Positions 7,024 to 15,925 of a stretch of DNA of 64,000 bases are shown here, one piece after another. Where the stretch lies: the NCBI GenBank assembly GCA_002344065.1, contig DDTK01000012.1, forward strand, positions 1-64,000. Reading direction: 5' to 3'. The notes below the pieces were generated by a model that did not search any database, was not told where the DNA came from, and saw only the letters and a list, made by a program, of their open reading frames with translations. Origin of the DNA: Flammeovirgaceae bacterium UBA2366. Its GTDB lineage: Bacteria > Bacteroidota > Bacteroidia > Cytophagales > Cyclobacteriaceae. Within the stretch, counting starts at the first letter, position 1. The number at the start of each line of letters is the position of its first letter. A program made the translations under genes and the position numbers.

Positions 7024-9513
7024 TTAGTTTTCATCAGGCTCCTCAGCCATTTTTTGTATTTTTTCTACGGATGATATCCGGTCATCTTCATTTAATTTAA
7101 TTAACCGCACTCCCTGGGTGGCTCTTCCCATCACCCTTAATTCGCTAACTTTTATACGAATGGTTATTCCAGAACGGTTAATGATCATCAAATCATCTTC
7201 ATCTACAACTTCCTTGATTGCAACAAGCTTGCCAGTTTTACCCGTGATATTTATGGTCTTTACGCCCTTTCCACCCCGCTTGGTAACCCGGTAGTCGTCA
7301 ATCGATGAACGCTTTCCGTATCCTTTTTCAGAAACGACCAGCAAATTAGCATCTTCTCGTGTAATGCAAACCATCCCAATTACTTTATCGGTAGATGAAT
7401 CCAATGTAACGGCTCTGACACCAGCTGCTGTACGGCCCATAGGACGAACATCTTCTTCGCTGAAGTGAACGGCCTTACCTTGAGATTTTGCTATAATGAT
7501 ATGATTCTTACCATTTGTCAGTGAGGCGGTTAATAGCCTGTCACCCTCATGAATGGTAATAGCATTTATACCCCCCTGCCTGGGTCTTGAATAAGCCTCA
7601 AGGGATGTTTTTTTAATCGTACCCTTTTCGGTACATAAAATCACAAAATTATCATTGATGTACGCCTCATCCTCCAGACTTTTAATGTTGATTACCGCTT
7701 TTACAGTATCTCCCGGCTCGATGTTAATCAGGTTCTGTATGGCTCTTCCTTTTGATGTTTTATTACCTTCAGGAATTTCATACACCTTTTTCCAGTATAC
7801 TTTACCTGTTTCGGTGAAGATCAAAAGGTAATTATGGGCATGGGCAATGAATAAATGCTCAGTAAAGTCATCTTCTTTGGTAGTAACACCTCGTGAACCC
7901 GTTCCGCCCCTTCCTTGTGTTCTGTATTCCGATAAGGAAGTTCGTTTTATGTATCCCTGATTTGAAATGGTAATTACCATCTCTTCGTTGGGGATCATGT
8001 CTTCCGGTAAAATATCATCCTCCTCCGTAAGAACAATGGACGTTCTGCGGTCATCTCCATACCGTTCTCTCAACTCCGCCAGCTCATCTTTAATGATTTG
8101 CATCCGAACGGGTTCACTGGCAAGAATTTCTTTAAGCCTGCCGATGAGTTCCATAACCTCCTTGTATTCCTGTTGTATTTTATCGCGCTCCAGACCTGTA
8201 AGTCTTTGCAGACGCATCTCAAGAATAGCTTTGGATTGTATTTCTGACAATCCGAAGCGCTTCATTAATTCAGCCTTGGCCGTTTCCGGATCTTTTGATC
8301 CACGGATCAAGGCTATTACTTCATCGAGATTATCAAGGGCAATCAGGTATCCTTCCAGTATATGAGCTCGCTTTTCAGCTTCATTGAGTTCATATTTCGT
8401 TCTCCGGATAACAACCTCATGCCGGTGCTCCACAAAATATTTAATCAAATCTTTCAGATTAAGGGTTTGTGGACGCCCCTTTACCAAAGCCACATTGTTA
8501 ATTCCAAAGTTGGATTGTAATTGGGTGTATTTGAATAAGTTATTCAACACTATATTACCAATGGCATCCTTCTTCAAATCATATACAATGCGGTATCCAT
8601 CACGGTCTGACTCATCCCGGATGTCGGATATTCCTTCAATTTTCTTATCGTTTACAAGGGCCGCTGTCTTCTCGATCATAAGGGCCTTGTTAACCTGGTA
8701 GGGAATTTCTGTTACGATAATCTGCTCCCGTCCATTCGCCTGTGTCACAATCTCTGCCTTAGAGCGGATCACCACCCTGCCACGGCCTGTCCTGTATGCT
8801 TCACGAATGCCCCCAATGCCATAGATAATACCTCCGGTAGGAAAATCAGGTGCCGTAACAAACTTCATGAGGTCTTCAATAGAAATCTCGTTGTTATCGA
8901 TATAGGCAATCACCCCATCTACCACTTCTCGCAGGTTATGAGGGGCCATATTGGTAGCCATACCTACAGCAATTCCGGAGGCGCCATTTACCAACAGGTT
9001 TGGAAACTTTCCGGGCAGAACTGTGGGCTCGGTTAGTGAGTCATCAAAGTTTGGCTGAAAGTCTACGGTGTCTTTGTTGATATCGGCCAATAGCTCTTCT
9101 GCAATTCTGCGCAAGCGTGCCTCCGTGTAACGCATGGCAGCAGGGGCATCACCATCAATCGACCCGAAATTACCCTGTCCGTCTACCAACGGATAGCGCA
9201 TAGACCAATCCTGGGCCATTCGAACCATAGTATCATATACCGAAGCATCACCATGCGGGTGGTACTTACCTAAAACCTCCCCTACAATTCTGGCCGACTT
9301 CTTATAAGACTTATTGTAGTTTACCCCCAACTCAAGCATGCCAAACAATACCCTTCGGTGCACAGGCTTTAATCCATCGCGCACATCGGGAAGGGCGCGC
9401 GAAACAATAACCGACATCGAGTAATCGATGTACGCTCCGCGCATTTCATCTTCAATATTGATTGGGATAATGTTCTGTCTGCCTGGAGGCAAACCACCGG
9501 TTTCTTCAGCCAC
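7024..9513 (-). CDS. gyrA: DNA gyrase subunit A
   Basis: 829 residues with the full GyrA layout: an N-terminal breakage-reunion domain, then a C-terminal beta-pinwheel. The catalytic tyrosine is Tyr129 in AAMRYTEARL. The quinolone-resistance region reads HPHGDASVYDTMVRMAQ, so the position equivalent to E. coli Ser83 is Ala90, while Asp94 (E. coli Asp87) is kept. The GyrA box is present as QGRGGTG, identifying gyrase rather than topoisomerase IV ParC. The start codon is GTG at 9513. With GyrB (not in this window) it introduces negative supercoils. Upstream lie an outer-membrane-protein gene and a possible hairpin. Confidence 0.97.
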   Translation of the reverse strand: MAEETGGLPPGRQNIIPINIEDEMRGAYIDYSMSVIVSRALPDVRDGLKPVHRRVLFGMLELGVNYNKSYKKSARIVGEVLGKYHPHGDASVYDTMVRMAQDWSMRYPLVDGQGNFGSIDGDAPAAMRYTEARLRRIAEELLADINKDTVDFQPNFDDSLTEPTVLPGKFPNLLVNGASGIAVGMATNMAPHNLREVVDGVIAYIDNNEISIEDLMKFVTAPDFPTGGIIYGIGGIREAYRTGRGRVVIRSKAEIVTQANGREQIIVTEIPYQVNKALMIEKTAALVNDKKIEGISDIRDESDRDGYRIVYDLKKDAIGNIVLNNLFKYTQLQSNFGINNVALVKGRPQTLNLKDLIKYFVEHRHEVVIRRTKYELNEAEKRAHILEGYLIALDNLDEVIALIRGSKDPETAKAELMKRFGLSEIQSKAILEMRLQRLTGLERDKIQQEYKEVMELIGRLKEILASEPVRMQIIKDELAELRERYGDDRRTSIVLTEEDDILPEDMIPNEEMVITISNQGYIKRTSLSEYRTQGRGGTGSRGVTTKEDDFTEHLFIAHAHNYLLIFTETGKVYWKKVYEIPEGNKTSKGRAIQNLINIEPGDTVKAVINIKSLEDEAYINDNFVILCTEKGTIKKTSLEAYSRPRQGGINAITIHEGDRLLTASLTNGKNHIIIAKSQGKAVHFSEEDVRPMGRTAAGVRAVTLDSSTDKVIGMVCITREDANLLVVSEKGYGKRSSIDDYRVTKRGGKGVKTINITGKTGKLVAIKEVVDEDDLMIINRSGITIRIKVSELRVMGRATQGVRLIKLNEDDRISSVEKIQKMAEEPDEN

Positions 9514-9593
9514 GTTTAAGGTATTTGATTAGTTGTCAATAAACGCTCAAAATCAGCACGTTAGAGGCTATTTTTTAAGCGGTGCAAGATAAT

Positions 9594-9640
9594 AAAAGCT
9601 AACTTAAAACGGGCCTTTTTGATAGCCTAAATTAGCTTTT
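9594..9640 (-). terminator. Possible hairpin between the outer-membrane-protein gene and gyrA
   Basis: Exact 9-bp arms AAAAGCTAA and TTAGCTTTT are separated by 29 nt, followed on the minus strand by ATTATC. The long loop and weak T-tract make this only a candidate terminator for the upstream minus-strand gene. The remaining ~80 bp before gyrA shows no consensus promoter that I could identify. Confidence 0.3.
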
Positions 9641-9671
9641 TGGCAGGCTTTTTCATGGTGATTTTCAAGGC

Positions 9672-10703
9672 CTAATACGGGTTCAGTTTTCGCTTGTTTT
9701 TGCCTTTGTATTTGATCAGATCGGGGTAGTTTTCCCCATAGTGCGGGTTCTGCTTTTTGTAAATGGGATGCACCCTGCTCCGGTACTCCTTGTTACCATG
9801 TGCATGGTTAATCTGGGCGCGACATTCTTTCAGGAAGCACCTTCGTAGTTCAGGTATGCGGTATGAGGCGCCAACGTTGATGTAAAAAGCGTTCATCTTA
9901 TGTCGGATACTGGTACCTGTCTCGGCAATGCTCAGATCGTAGCCTTTAAACTCATAGGAAGGACGAACGAACAACCTGAAATATTCCGACATCTCCCGCT
10001 CCACCATAGCTCCCAGGTTAAAAAACATTCCTTTATCAATCACAGTCTTGTCAAAATTTTTACCCAGGCTGTACCCACCAATATTGGCATCAACGGTAAG
10101 CAGGTAATTGTCGTAGCGATAAACTGGGGCCCCTAACAAAACAAAATACTTCTTGAGGAAGAACGATGAAAATTCAGGACTATAGGGTGAAATGTCATCA
10201 GCGAAAGCAGTAGGTTTAAAATCATTCACCTTGGTATACTCGAAAGAGTACCCACCCCCGATTCTATAACGCTGTTTAATTTCCACATGTACCGTGGCCC
10301 GTAACGGAATATTAAATGATTTGCTTTTAAAGCCCAGTGTTGACGTATCCGAGCTAACTAAGAATTCACCCGGATTAAAGGTGAGGGCCGAATCAGTTGC
10401 AGCATTAAACCAGTTGCTTAAACCATTAGCGGGCGATGCAGGGTTGAATAAAAAAGGATTTCCCGAGGCAGGCTGATAGATGCCAAAGCCATTTACATCA
10501 TGCTTAAAAGTAGTTGATCCATACCCGGTACTTAGCCCAACATTCAACTTACTCAGTATTTTCCTGAATAAACCAGGGCCTTGTCGGTCGACATAAAAAT
10601 GATCCAGCGGAATGCTCACATCCTTGTCCTTATCCTTTTGAGCAAAAAGCGTCAACGGAAAGGCAAGAAGAATGAAAAGGAATATGAAAAAAATTCTGCT
10701 CAG
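9672..10703 (-). CDS. Predicted outer-membrane beta-barrel protein with an unclear start codon
   Basis: About 340 residues with amphipathic beta-strand patterns (LNVGLSTGYGSTTF, IPLRATVHVEIKQRYRIGGGYSFEY, LLTVDANIGGYSLG, FYINVGASYRIPE) and a basic C-terminal tail (KYKGKNKRKLNPY). The first ATG/GTG/TTG in frame is TTG at 10655, which would cut through the signal peptide. Reading back in frame gives SRIFFIFLFILLAFPLTLFAQ, a complete Sec signal preceded only by CTG (10701-10703) or ATT (10692-10694). I place the start at the CTG because it supplies the basic n-region. A near-start mutation, a rare start codon or a sequence error are all possible. No family is recognised. Confidence 0.65.
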   Translation of the reverse strand: MSRIFFIFLFILLAFPLTLFAQKDKDKDVSIPLDHFYVDRQGPGLFRKILSKLNVGLSTGYGSTTFKHDVNGFGIYQPASGNPFLFNPASPANGLSNWFNAATDSALTFNPGEFLVSSDTSTLGFKSKSFNIPLRATVHVEIKQRYRIGGGYSFEYTKVNDFKPTAFADDISPYSPEFSSFFLKKYFVLLGAPVYRYDNYLLTVDANIGGYSLGKNFDKTVIDKGMFFNLGAMVEREMSEYFRLFVRPSYEFKGYDLSIAETGTSIRHKMNAFYINVGASYRIPELRRCFLKECRAQINHAHGNKEYRSRVHPIYKKQNPHYGENYPDLIKYKGKNKRKLNPY

Positions 10704-10763
10704 GGATTCTAAGGATTAAGGCTTTTGATGAGGTAAAACTCTCATTATCTGAAAATTAAACAT

Positions 10764-10771
10764 CAAAAATA
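10764..10771 (-). promoter_or_regulatory. Possible promoter -7 element (TATTTTTG)
   Basis: TATTTTTG matches the Bacteroidota -7 consensus TAnnTTTG on the minus strand, about 60 nt upstream of the likely start of the outer-membrane-protein gene. The only TTG upstream is 23 nt away, which is slightly long for the -33 element. Confidence 0.3.
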
Positions 10772-10793
10772 GCGAAATTTGGTAATCATCCTA

Positions 10794-12179
10794 TCAATAA
10801 CGCCTGGGGGTACGAGATTCTAACGAAGTAAAGGTGTGAAAAAGTGTTTGCTCCTTTTTAGCCCGATAGGAAAATGTCTGCTCTTCTTCTGCCCCATTTG
10901 GTAGTTGCAGGATAAAACGTGTTTCATTTGTTCCTTCCGTCAACGGAATTCGAGAGTAGTAGATGCTGTGCGGCAAGGTTTGCCAATTGCGGGTATCAGC
11001 CTTTTCTGTGAGGGCATTTACCATACCCACAATCGCTCCTAGTCCTTCATCTTCTTTCCTTGCACTATGTTCGGCAGCTTTCTTTAGAGCAACCCTGATG
11101 AGTGCCTTGCTGAATTCAAGCATCATTCGGTCCTGCAAAGATTTAAAAGCAATGCGATTGACGTTCTCAGATAACTCTAGCGGATAGATTTTTCCCTCAA
11201 AAGAAATTCTGGCGGATGTATAGAGTTGTGGACGTTCTACATAACGGGGAAAGGCCACCCGGAATACCTCAATGCTGCTCAGGGAATTCCTTTCGTCCTC
11301 GTTGGTAACCGGAAAACCGTAGCTCATGCCCAGCTGATCGTTGTAGAAAACAAACATGTCTCCGGATCGCCTGATCATAAAATTAACACTCCACTCATCT
11401 TTCACCGGCCCTAACCCATTATGCCAAAGAAAAATCAGATCAGCATCTGATGGCTGAACAATAAAATCATCCCATCCGAACTGTTCCTTATAGAATGCAA
11501 ATTCCTCCTTGAAGCCGGTATTCCAGGCCGCGGTAAGTAAATCTACTTTAAGCTGATCAGGAGGTTGCACATCAAAAAGTCTCCTATAGTCCTCTTCATA
11601 AATCTCAAGTGCATTCCGGTAGGCAATAAATGCATTATTCCAATCTTTGCTGGCCTGATAAATAATACCCATCAGGTTGTGAATAAAAGCATCACGCCTA
11701 TAGCGCTCCGGTGAATTATAACGATCAGCTAATTGCAACAGGCGGATGTTAAGTCTCCTGCATTCTACAAGGGCCTCTTCATAGCGTTCCATCTTCAAAA
11801 AATTCAACGCCTTGTAGTAAAGCAACATCAGGTGTTCATGATCCTCACCTCGGTAAATCGTAACAGTCGGGTTGGTGAGGTATGAGGCAGCTTCACGTGC
11901 ATAATTCATGCGGTAATCTTCTCCGAACAGGTAAGCCTTTTCGAAATACGAATTGCTTTCCTCATATCGGCCCATGACAGAGAGCAAAAGACCGTTGTTT
12001 ACATAGGAAAGAAATTGGGCGTGTTTTCGGTTATACAGCGTGTTAGACCGCAACGTTTTAAGCGCCTGATCCAGGTTGCCCTCTTCAAATTGCTTGTTGT
12101 ATTCGTAAGTACCTTCGTAAAACGAAGCACATGCTGAAAGGAGCATCATGGTACTGATGACTGATATTCTTTTCAGCAT
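10794..12179 (-). CDS. COG3014-like TPR lipoprotein
   Basis: 461 residues. The N-terminus MLKRISVISTMMLLSAC is a lipoprotein signal with the lipid-modified Cys at about residue 17. Next come TPR-like helices (YNKQFEEGNLDQALKTLR, GRYEESNSYFEKAYLFGEDY, LNFLKMERYEEALVECRRLN, NAFIAYRNALEIYEED). The C-terminal half is beta-rich with an FPRYVERP motif, and the FGWDDF and FLWHNGLGPVKDEW stretches recall the COG3014 lipoprotein family. It is followed 12 bp downstream of the LpoB-like lipoprotein gene; COG3014 and LpoB-like proteins are, as I recall, frequent neighbours. Probably envelope-associated; the activity is unknown. Confidence 0.75.
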   Translation of the reverse strand: MLKRISVISTMMLLSACASFYEGTYEYNKQFEEGNLDQALKTLRSNTLYNRKHAQFLSYVNNGLLLSVMGRYEESNSYFEKAYLFGEDYRMNYAREAASYLTNPTVTIYRGEDHEHLMLLYYKALNFLKMERYEEALVECRRLNIRLLQLADRYNSPERYRRDAFIHNLMGIIYQASKDWNNAFIAYRNALEIYEEDYRRLFDVQPPDQLKVDLLTAAWNTGFKEEFAFYKEQFGWDDFIVQPSDADLIFLWHNGLGPVKDEWSVNFMIRRSGDMFVFYNDQLGMSYGFPVTNEDERNSLSSIEVFRVAFPRYVERPQLYTSARISFEGKIYPLELSENVNRIAFKSLQDRMMLEFSKALIRVALKKAAEHSARKEDEGLGAIVGMVNALTEKADTRNWQTLPHSIYYSRIPLTEGTNETRFILQLPNGAEEEQTFSYRAKKEQTLFHTFTSLESRTPRRY

Positions 12180-12191
12180 AAAAAATGCCTT

Positions 12192-12764
12192 TTAGTTCTT
12201 TACAAACTTCTTGATTTCATGTTGACCGTACCATATCCGTCTGTTGGTTTCAATGTCGGTCAGGTACAATGTAGTTATGTAATTTACGACACGCTTTTTT
12301 TGATAAGCATCCGTTTCTGAATTCATTTCACCAAACAGGATTACATCGGCACCTAGTTCCTTACCCCAGCGTGCGGCCGTAGCAGGATCGGCAAAATCCT
12401 GTTGCTCTGCCCGCTCCTGTCTTACCTTATCACGAAACTCTTCTGATTCTACCAGGTCAGCTATGCCGGAATTATGAATAACGATCTCAAATTTCTTGAT
12501 GTAGTTACCAGCATCAATGTGTTCACTTGTTTTATTACGAATGGAACTGATTACTATAACTGGTTTTCTACCTAGTGCATCGGAATATTTCTTGAAGCCA
12601 TCTGACTTAAATAAATCGTGAATCATCTGGTCAGCTACGCGTCTTGAATCGGTATCGTTCCATCTACCACTCAAATCGATTTGTGTATCTGGCTCAATAC
12701 GAGTTACCGTTCTGGAACATGAAAAAATGAAAAGAATAAAAAAGAGTGCAACGTACTTAGTCAT
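12192..12764 (-). CDS. LpoB-like lipoprotein (possible penicillin-binding-protein activator)
   Basis: 190 residues. A lipoprotein signal (MTKYVALFFILFIFSC, Cys16) is followed by one domain with the LpoB-type pattern: DLSGRWNDTDSRRVADQMIHDL, KPVIVISSIRNKTSEHID, FEIVIHNSGIADLV, AARWGKELGADVILFGEM and NRRIWYGQHEIKKFV. In E. coli, LpoB is an outer-membrane lipoprotein that activates PBP1B from outside the peptidoglycan; the E. coli protein has a longer disordered linker, absent here. It precedes the COG3014-like lipoprotein by 12 bp on the same strand, so they are probably co-expressed and may act together on the cell wall. A PBP partner is not in this window. Confidence 0.8.
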   Translation of the reverse strand: MTKYVALFFILFIFSCSRTVTRIEPDTQIDLSGRWNDTDSRRVADQMIHDLFKSDGFKKYSDALGRKPVIVISSIRNKTSEHIDAGNYIKKFEIVIHNSGIADLVESEEFRDKVRQERAEQQDFADPATAARWGKELGADVILFGEMNSETDAYQKKRVVNYITTLYLTDIETNRRIWYGQHEIKKFVKN

Positions 12765-12818
12765 GAGGATTAGAATTTTGCCTTTAAAAAATCAAAAACC
12801 TTGCCGAAATGCTGATTA

Positions 12819-13475
12819 TTAGTGTAGTTCTTTCAGTTGCCGGATCACTTCCTTGGGTGTTGACGAACTGAAAACAAAGTTACCGGCCACCAGCACATCC
12901 GCACCTGCCTCCCTTAACGAAGCAGCATTTTGAAGGTTTACACCACCATCAATTTCAATTAGCGCAGATGATCCGCTTTCCGTGATGAGTTGACGTAACT
13001 TCTTAACTTTCAGATAAGTGTGCTCAATAAATTTCTGGGCGCCAAAGCCCGGGTTAACAGCCATTACACAAACCAGATCAATATCGGCAATGATATTCTC
13101 CAGTTCTGTTACAGAGGTGTGAGGATTGATAGCCACACCAGCTTTGCAACCCAGGGATTTTATTTGCTGAATGTTACGGTGTAAATGCGGGCATGCCTCA
13201 ACATGTACTGAAATTATAGCTGCCCCTGCCTTATGAAAGGCTTCTACATAACGTTCAGGATGAACAATCATCAAATGAACATCCAGTGGTTTTTGGGCGT
13301 GTCTCTTAACGGCTTCAACAACCGGAAGACCCATGGAAATATTAGGGACAAAAACGCCATCCATTATATCGACATGAACCCAGTCCGCCTGGCTGTCATT
13401 AATCATTTTTACTTCGCGCTCAAGGTTGGCAAAATCGGAAGCCAGTATGGAGGGAGCAATGATGGGCTTGGTCAT
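12819..13475 (-). CDS. rpe: Ribulose-phosphate 3-epimerase
   Basis: 218 residues, full length. Interconverts D-ribulose 5-phosphate and D-xylulose 5-phosphate in the pentose phosphate pathway. Family motifs are intact: IAPSILASDFANL at the N-terminus, WVHVDIMDGVFVPNIS with the metal-binding His/Asp, VHLMIVHPE, VMAVNPGFGAQKFIE and EIDGGVN. It has its own TATATTTG promoter element just upstream and a very short leader, and is followed by the LpoB/COG3014 pair 54 bp downstream. Confidence 0.96.
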   Translation of the reverse strand: MTKPIIAPSILASDFANLEREVKMINDSQADWVHVDIMDGVFVPNISMGLPVVEAVKRHAQKPLDVHLMIVHPERYVEAFHKAGAAIISVHVEACPHLHRNIQQIKSLGCKAGVAINPHTSVTELENIIADIDLVCVMAVNPGFGAQKFIEHTYLKVKKLRQLITESGSSALIEIDGGVNLQNAASLREAGADVLVAGNFVFSSSTPKEVIRQLKELH

Positions 13476-13489
13476 GAATAAAAGTTTGA

Positions 13490-13515
13490 CAAATATAGCG
13501 ACAAGTCGTTGTCAA
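13490..13515 (-). promoter_or_regulatory. Probable rpe promoter with internal palindrome
   Basis: The minus strand carries TATATTTG, a perfect TAnnTTTG -7 element (13490-13497), 14 bp upstream of the rpe start. TTG lies 15 nt further upstream, shorter than the usual ~19 nt. The spacer contains the palindrome GACAACGACTTGTC (13500-13513), which could be an operator. Confidence 0.35.
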
Positions 13516-13537
13516 CAGGAACAGATAAAACTGATAT

Positions 13538-15163
13538 CTAGATTTTTACAATTTTGTACACGAAAACCTGCTCCCCCGCCTGTATGCGAATAAGGTATAT
13601 ACCGGCTGAAAGGAATGATAAATCGGCCGTGTATTGGTTGTTGAGCCAGGTAAAATTTACATTTTGGTCCCGTATTATCTGGCCCTGAGCGGACACCAAT
13701 AAAATAACCACAGGTGTAAGATCTTCAGGATTTTTAGGTCGAATAGTTAGCGTATCGTGTGTTATCGGATTTGGGAATACCGCAAACAATTCTTCTTGCT
13801 CCACTTGCTCAATATAATGTTTGGCCGCAGTATAATTCGGAAGCCCATAGCCTAAAAAGTTATCCGGATTGGGGGCCAGGGAGGCAGACATACGTATGGC
13901 CTCTATTAATTTCTTATTACTTAGCCCGGGTTGGCGCTGCCATAAACCTGCTGCCAAACCTGTAACCAGTGGGGCAGAGAATGATGTACCGGAACCTGTG
14001 GTTATGGATCCATTCGCACGAACAACAGACGTACCTGATCCAAGCGCCACTACATCGGGTTTAATCCTGCCATCGGCTGTGGGGCCAACAGAACTGGTTG
14101 GTGAGCGTACCATAAAGCTATTGACACTGCCAACTGCCAACACATCCCTCCCATCGGCTGGAGCGGTTATGATTCTCCACGATGCATCAAGACCTTCATT
14201 GCCCGCACTGGTAACCACAAGCATTCCCTTATCCGCGGCAAATTGTGCAGCCCGGGTAATTATCGCAGTCTCACCATCCATCTGGCCTGTTGAATAATCC
14301 ATGGAGGCATCATCAAAATCAATGTTATACCCCAAGGAAGAATTAATAATATCAACACCGGCACTGTCTGCCCGTTCAGCCGCAAACAACCAATTATATT
14401 CTTCAACCCGATATTCTGTGGGAACATCTTCCGTAACATAAAGCTGAAAATTTGCTTTGTATGCTCCTCCTATAAATGATCCGGGTGAATAGGCAGCAAT
14501 AACCGACCACACTCGTGTACCGTGGTCATCGTATTGAAATACTTCATGACCACCATGAACAAAATCATAGGATGCAACAGCATCAAAACGATTTTCAGAA
14601 AAAATATGTGTGAATGGAGCCGTAAGGTTAGCGCCTGAAAATCCCCCATCAAAAAAGGCTATCGTAACGCCTTCTCCCCTGTGGCCATCGGCATGCATTT
14701 CATCAATGCCTAATAATGAAAGCTGATTGTCTGTGGCAGCTTCTTTAGTATCCTTTTTTTCCTTTACGGATTTTTTCCGACCACCTGCGGAAGGATGAGC
14801 CCCCGGAGAAACATATTCTATTGAACTTACCTCAGGCAGTGCATTGATTGCAGATAATAATGAAGCATCACACGAAACCAAGACACCATTCATCCATTTG
14901 GTTTTATAGATAACTGATGCGCCAGTATTTTCGATGTTTGTTATGTACGCTGGATTCACGGGCAGGTCTGATTCCACAACAGGAATGTTTTGAATTGCCC
15001 TGCGCTGGATTGCTTTTGAAGATAAATAGGCCGAGGGATTGCTAACACTGTAAGGCGTACCTGATTTATCCGCAAAGAAAACCATATACTGATTTACCTG
15101 AGCATGCGATACTGATAAGAACAGCATCAGTATAAAAAAAATATAGAATCTAATTATGTCCAT
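13538..15163 (-). CDS. T9SS-sorted subtilisin-like (S8) serine protease
   Basis: 541 residues. A signal peptide (to about residue 21) is followed by an N-terminal prodomain (YMVFFADKSGTPYSV) and a subtilase domain from about residue 150. The catalytic triad is Asp172 (AFFDGGF), His214 (YDDHGTRV) and Ser394 (GTSFSAP), with the oxyanion Asn322 in TSAGNEG. The last ~85 residues (FAVFPNPITHDTLTI ... AGIYLIRIQAGEQVFVYKIVKI) form a type A T9SS sorting domain, so the enzyme should be exported across the outer membrane and be surface-attached or released. The start overlaps the end of an upstream lipoprotein gene by 14 bp, implying coupled expression. The T9SS machinery is not in this window. Confidence 0.93.
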   Translation of the reverse strand: MDIIRFYIFFILMLFLSVSHAQVNQYMVFFADKSGTPYSVSNPSAYLSSKAIQRRAIQNIPVVESDLPVNPAYITNIENTGASVIYKTKWMNGVLVSCDASLLSAINALPEVSSIEYVSPGAHPSAGGRKKSVKEKKDTKEAATDNQLSLLGIDEMHADGHRGEGVTIAFFDGGFSGANLTAPFTHIFSENRFDAVASYDFVHGGHEVFQYDDHGTRVWSVIAAYSPGSFIGGAYKANFQLYVTEDVPTEYRVEEYNWLFAAERADSAGVDIINSSLGYNIDFDDASMDYSTGQMDGETAIITRAAQFAADKGMLVVTSAGNEGLDASWRIITAPADGRDVLAVGSVNSFMVRSPTSSVGPTADGRIKPDVVALGSGTSVVRANGSITTGSGTSFSAPLVTGLAAGLWQRQPGLSNKKLIEAIRMSASLAPNPDNFLGYGLPNYTAAKHYIEQVEQEELFAVFPNPITHDTLTIRPKNPEDLTPVVILLVSAQGQIIRDQNVNFTWLNNQYTADLSFLSAGIYLIRIQAGEQVFVYKIVKI

Positions 15164-15833
15164 GCTCTTTTAGTACCTGCTTCAAATACCTTCCGCTATT
15201 AATCTGACCGGAACAAGTTCCTCCGGAACAATTGTAATTCCAGACCTTACTTTCTTTAAACACCAGGCCAAGTCCGGGGCTGAATACTTCCAATCGCTCA
15301 TCTTTAAATACCAAATTGCTTTCATTGTTTTGATTCACAACGGTGCAATTAGTGAATGAAATACCATTACCGGCTTCAAACGAACTGCCCATACTTTGAA
15401 TTTCATATTCATCTTCCCCCAGGGCATTTAAAAGATTTCCGTTCCAGCGTGCGCCTTTGTGTAAAGGAAAAACAAGTTTCACATACGAAGTGTTACCCTC
15501 CGTTTCAATAGCATACTGATTGGTTCTGCGTGCCGACCAGGTTTCTTTAAAAGTCCAGGGTTCGGTTTGTGTGTTACGGGTACTGTGGTGTATTACATAA
15601 GTAATCCCTCCTTCGCCATTAGCAAATGAATCTACAATCTCTGCTTTGAGCTCATACATTAATTCCTCAGGTGGATTAAAAGCAGTGTATAGAATTTCCT
15701 CAACGGCATAAATCTGGAAAAATCCGGTTTGCAGGGGAAAGAACTCTTCATCCTTAACCCGGATAGTTTCATCCGGATTACAACCCGGCACCAGTATGGT
15801 TAAAAGCAGGAAATATGACAGAAATCGTTTCAA
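15150..15833 (-). CDS. Lipoprotein of unknown function
   Basis: 227 residues. The N-terminus MKRFLSYFLLLTILVPGC is a lipoprotein signal with the modified Cys at residue 18. The rest is beta-rich without a recognised family (FFPLQTGFFQIYAVEEI, TWSARRTNQYAIETEGN, GLGLVFKESKVWNYNC). The first stretch resembles secreted proteins with a FPLxxGxxWxY opening. A C-terminal CSGGTCSG pair of cysteines could be disulfide-bonded. The start codon is TTG at 15833, chosen because it gives a clean lipobox. It overlaps the T9SS protease gene by 14 bp, and may be its partner or inhibitor, which is only inference. Confidence 0.75.
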   Translation of the reverse strand: MKRFLSYFLLLTILVPGCNPDETIRVKDEEFFPLQTGFFQIYAVEEILYTAFNPPEELMYELKAEIVDSFANGEGGITYVIHHSTRNTQTEPWTFKETWSARRTNQYAIETEGNTSYVKLVFPLHKGARWNGNLLNALGEDEYEIQSMGSSFEAGNGISFTNCTVVNQNNESNLVFKDERLEVFSPGLGLVFKESKVWNYNCSGGTCSGQINSGRYLKQVLKEHGHN

Positions 15834-15925
15834 GTATCCAATGTTTTTATTAACTCATGGCCGGGTTTAAAACGCCATCAATTCAATAAACTTGTATGGC
15901 TTAACCCCCAAAGTTACCGAATTAT

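Noticed and set aside
13869..14297. 142-aa plus-strand ORF opposite the subtilisin gene
   Set aside because: Antisense shadow of a conserved protease domain; composition is low-complexity.
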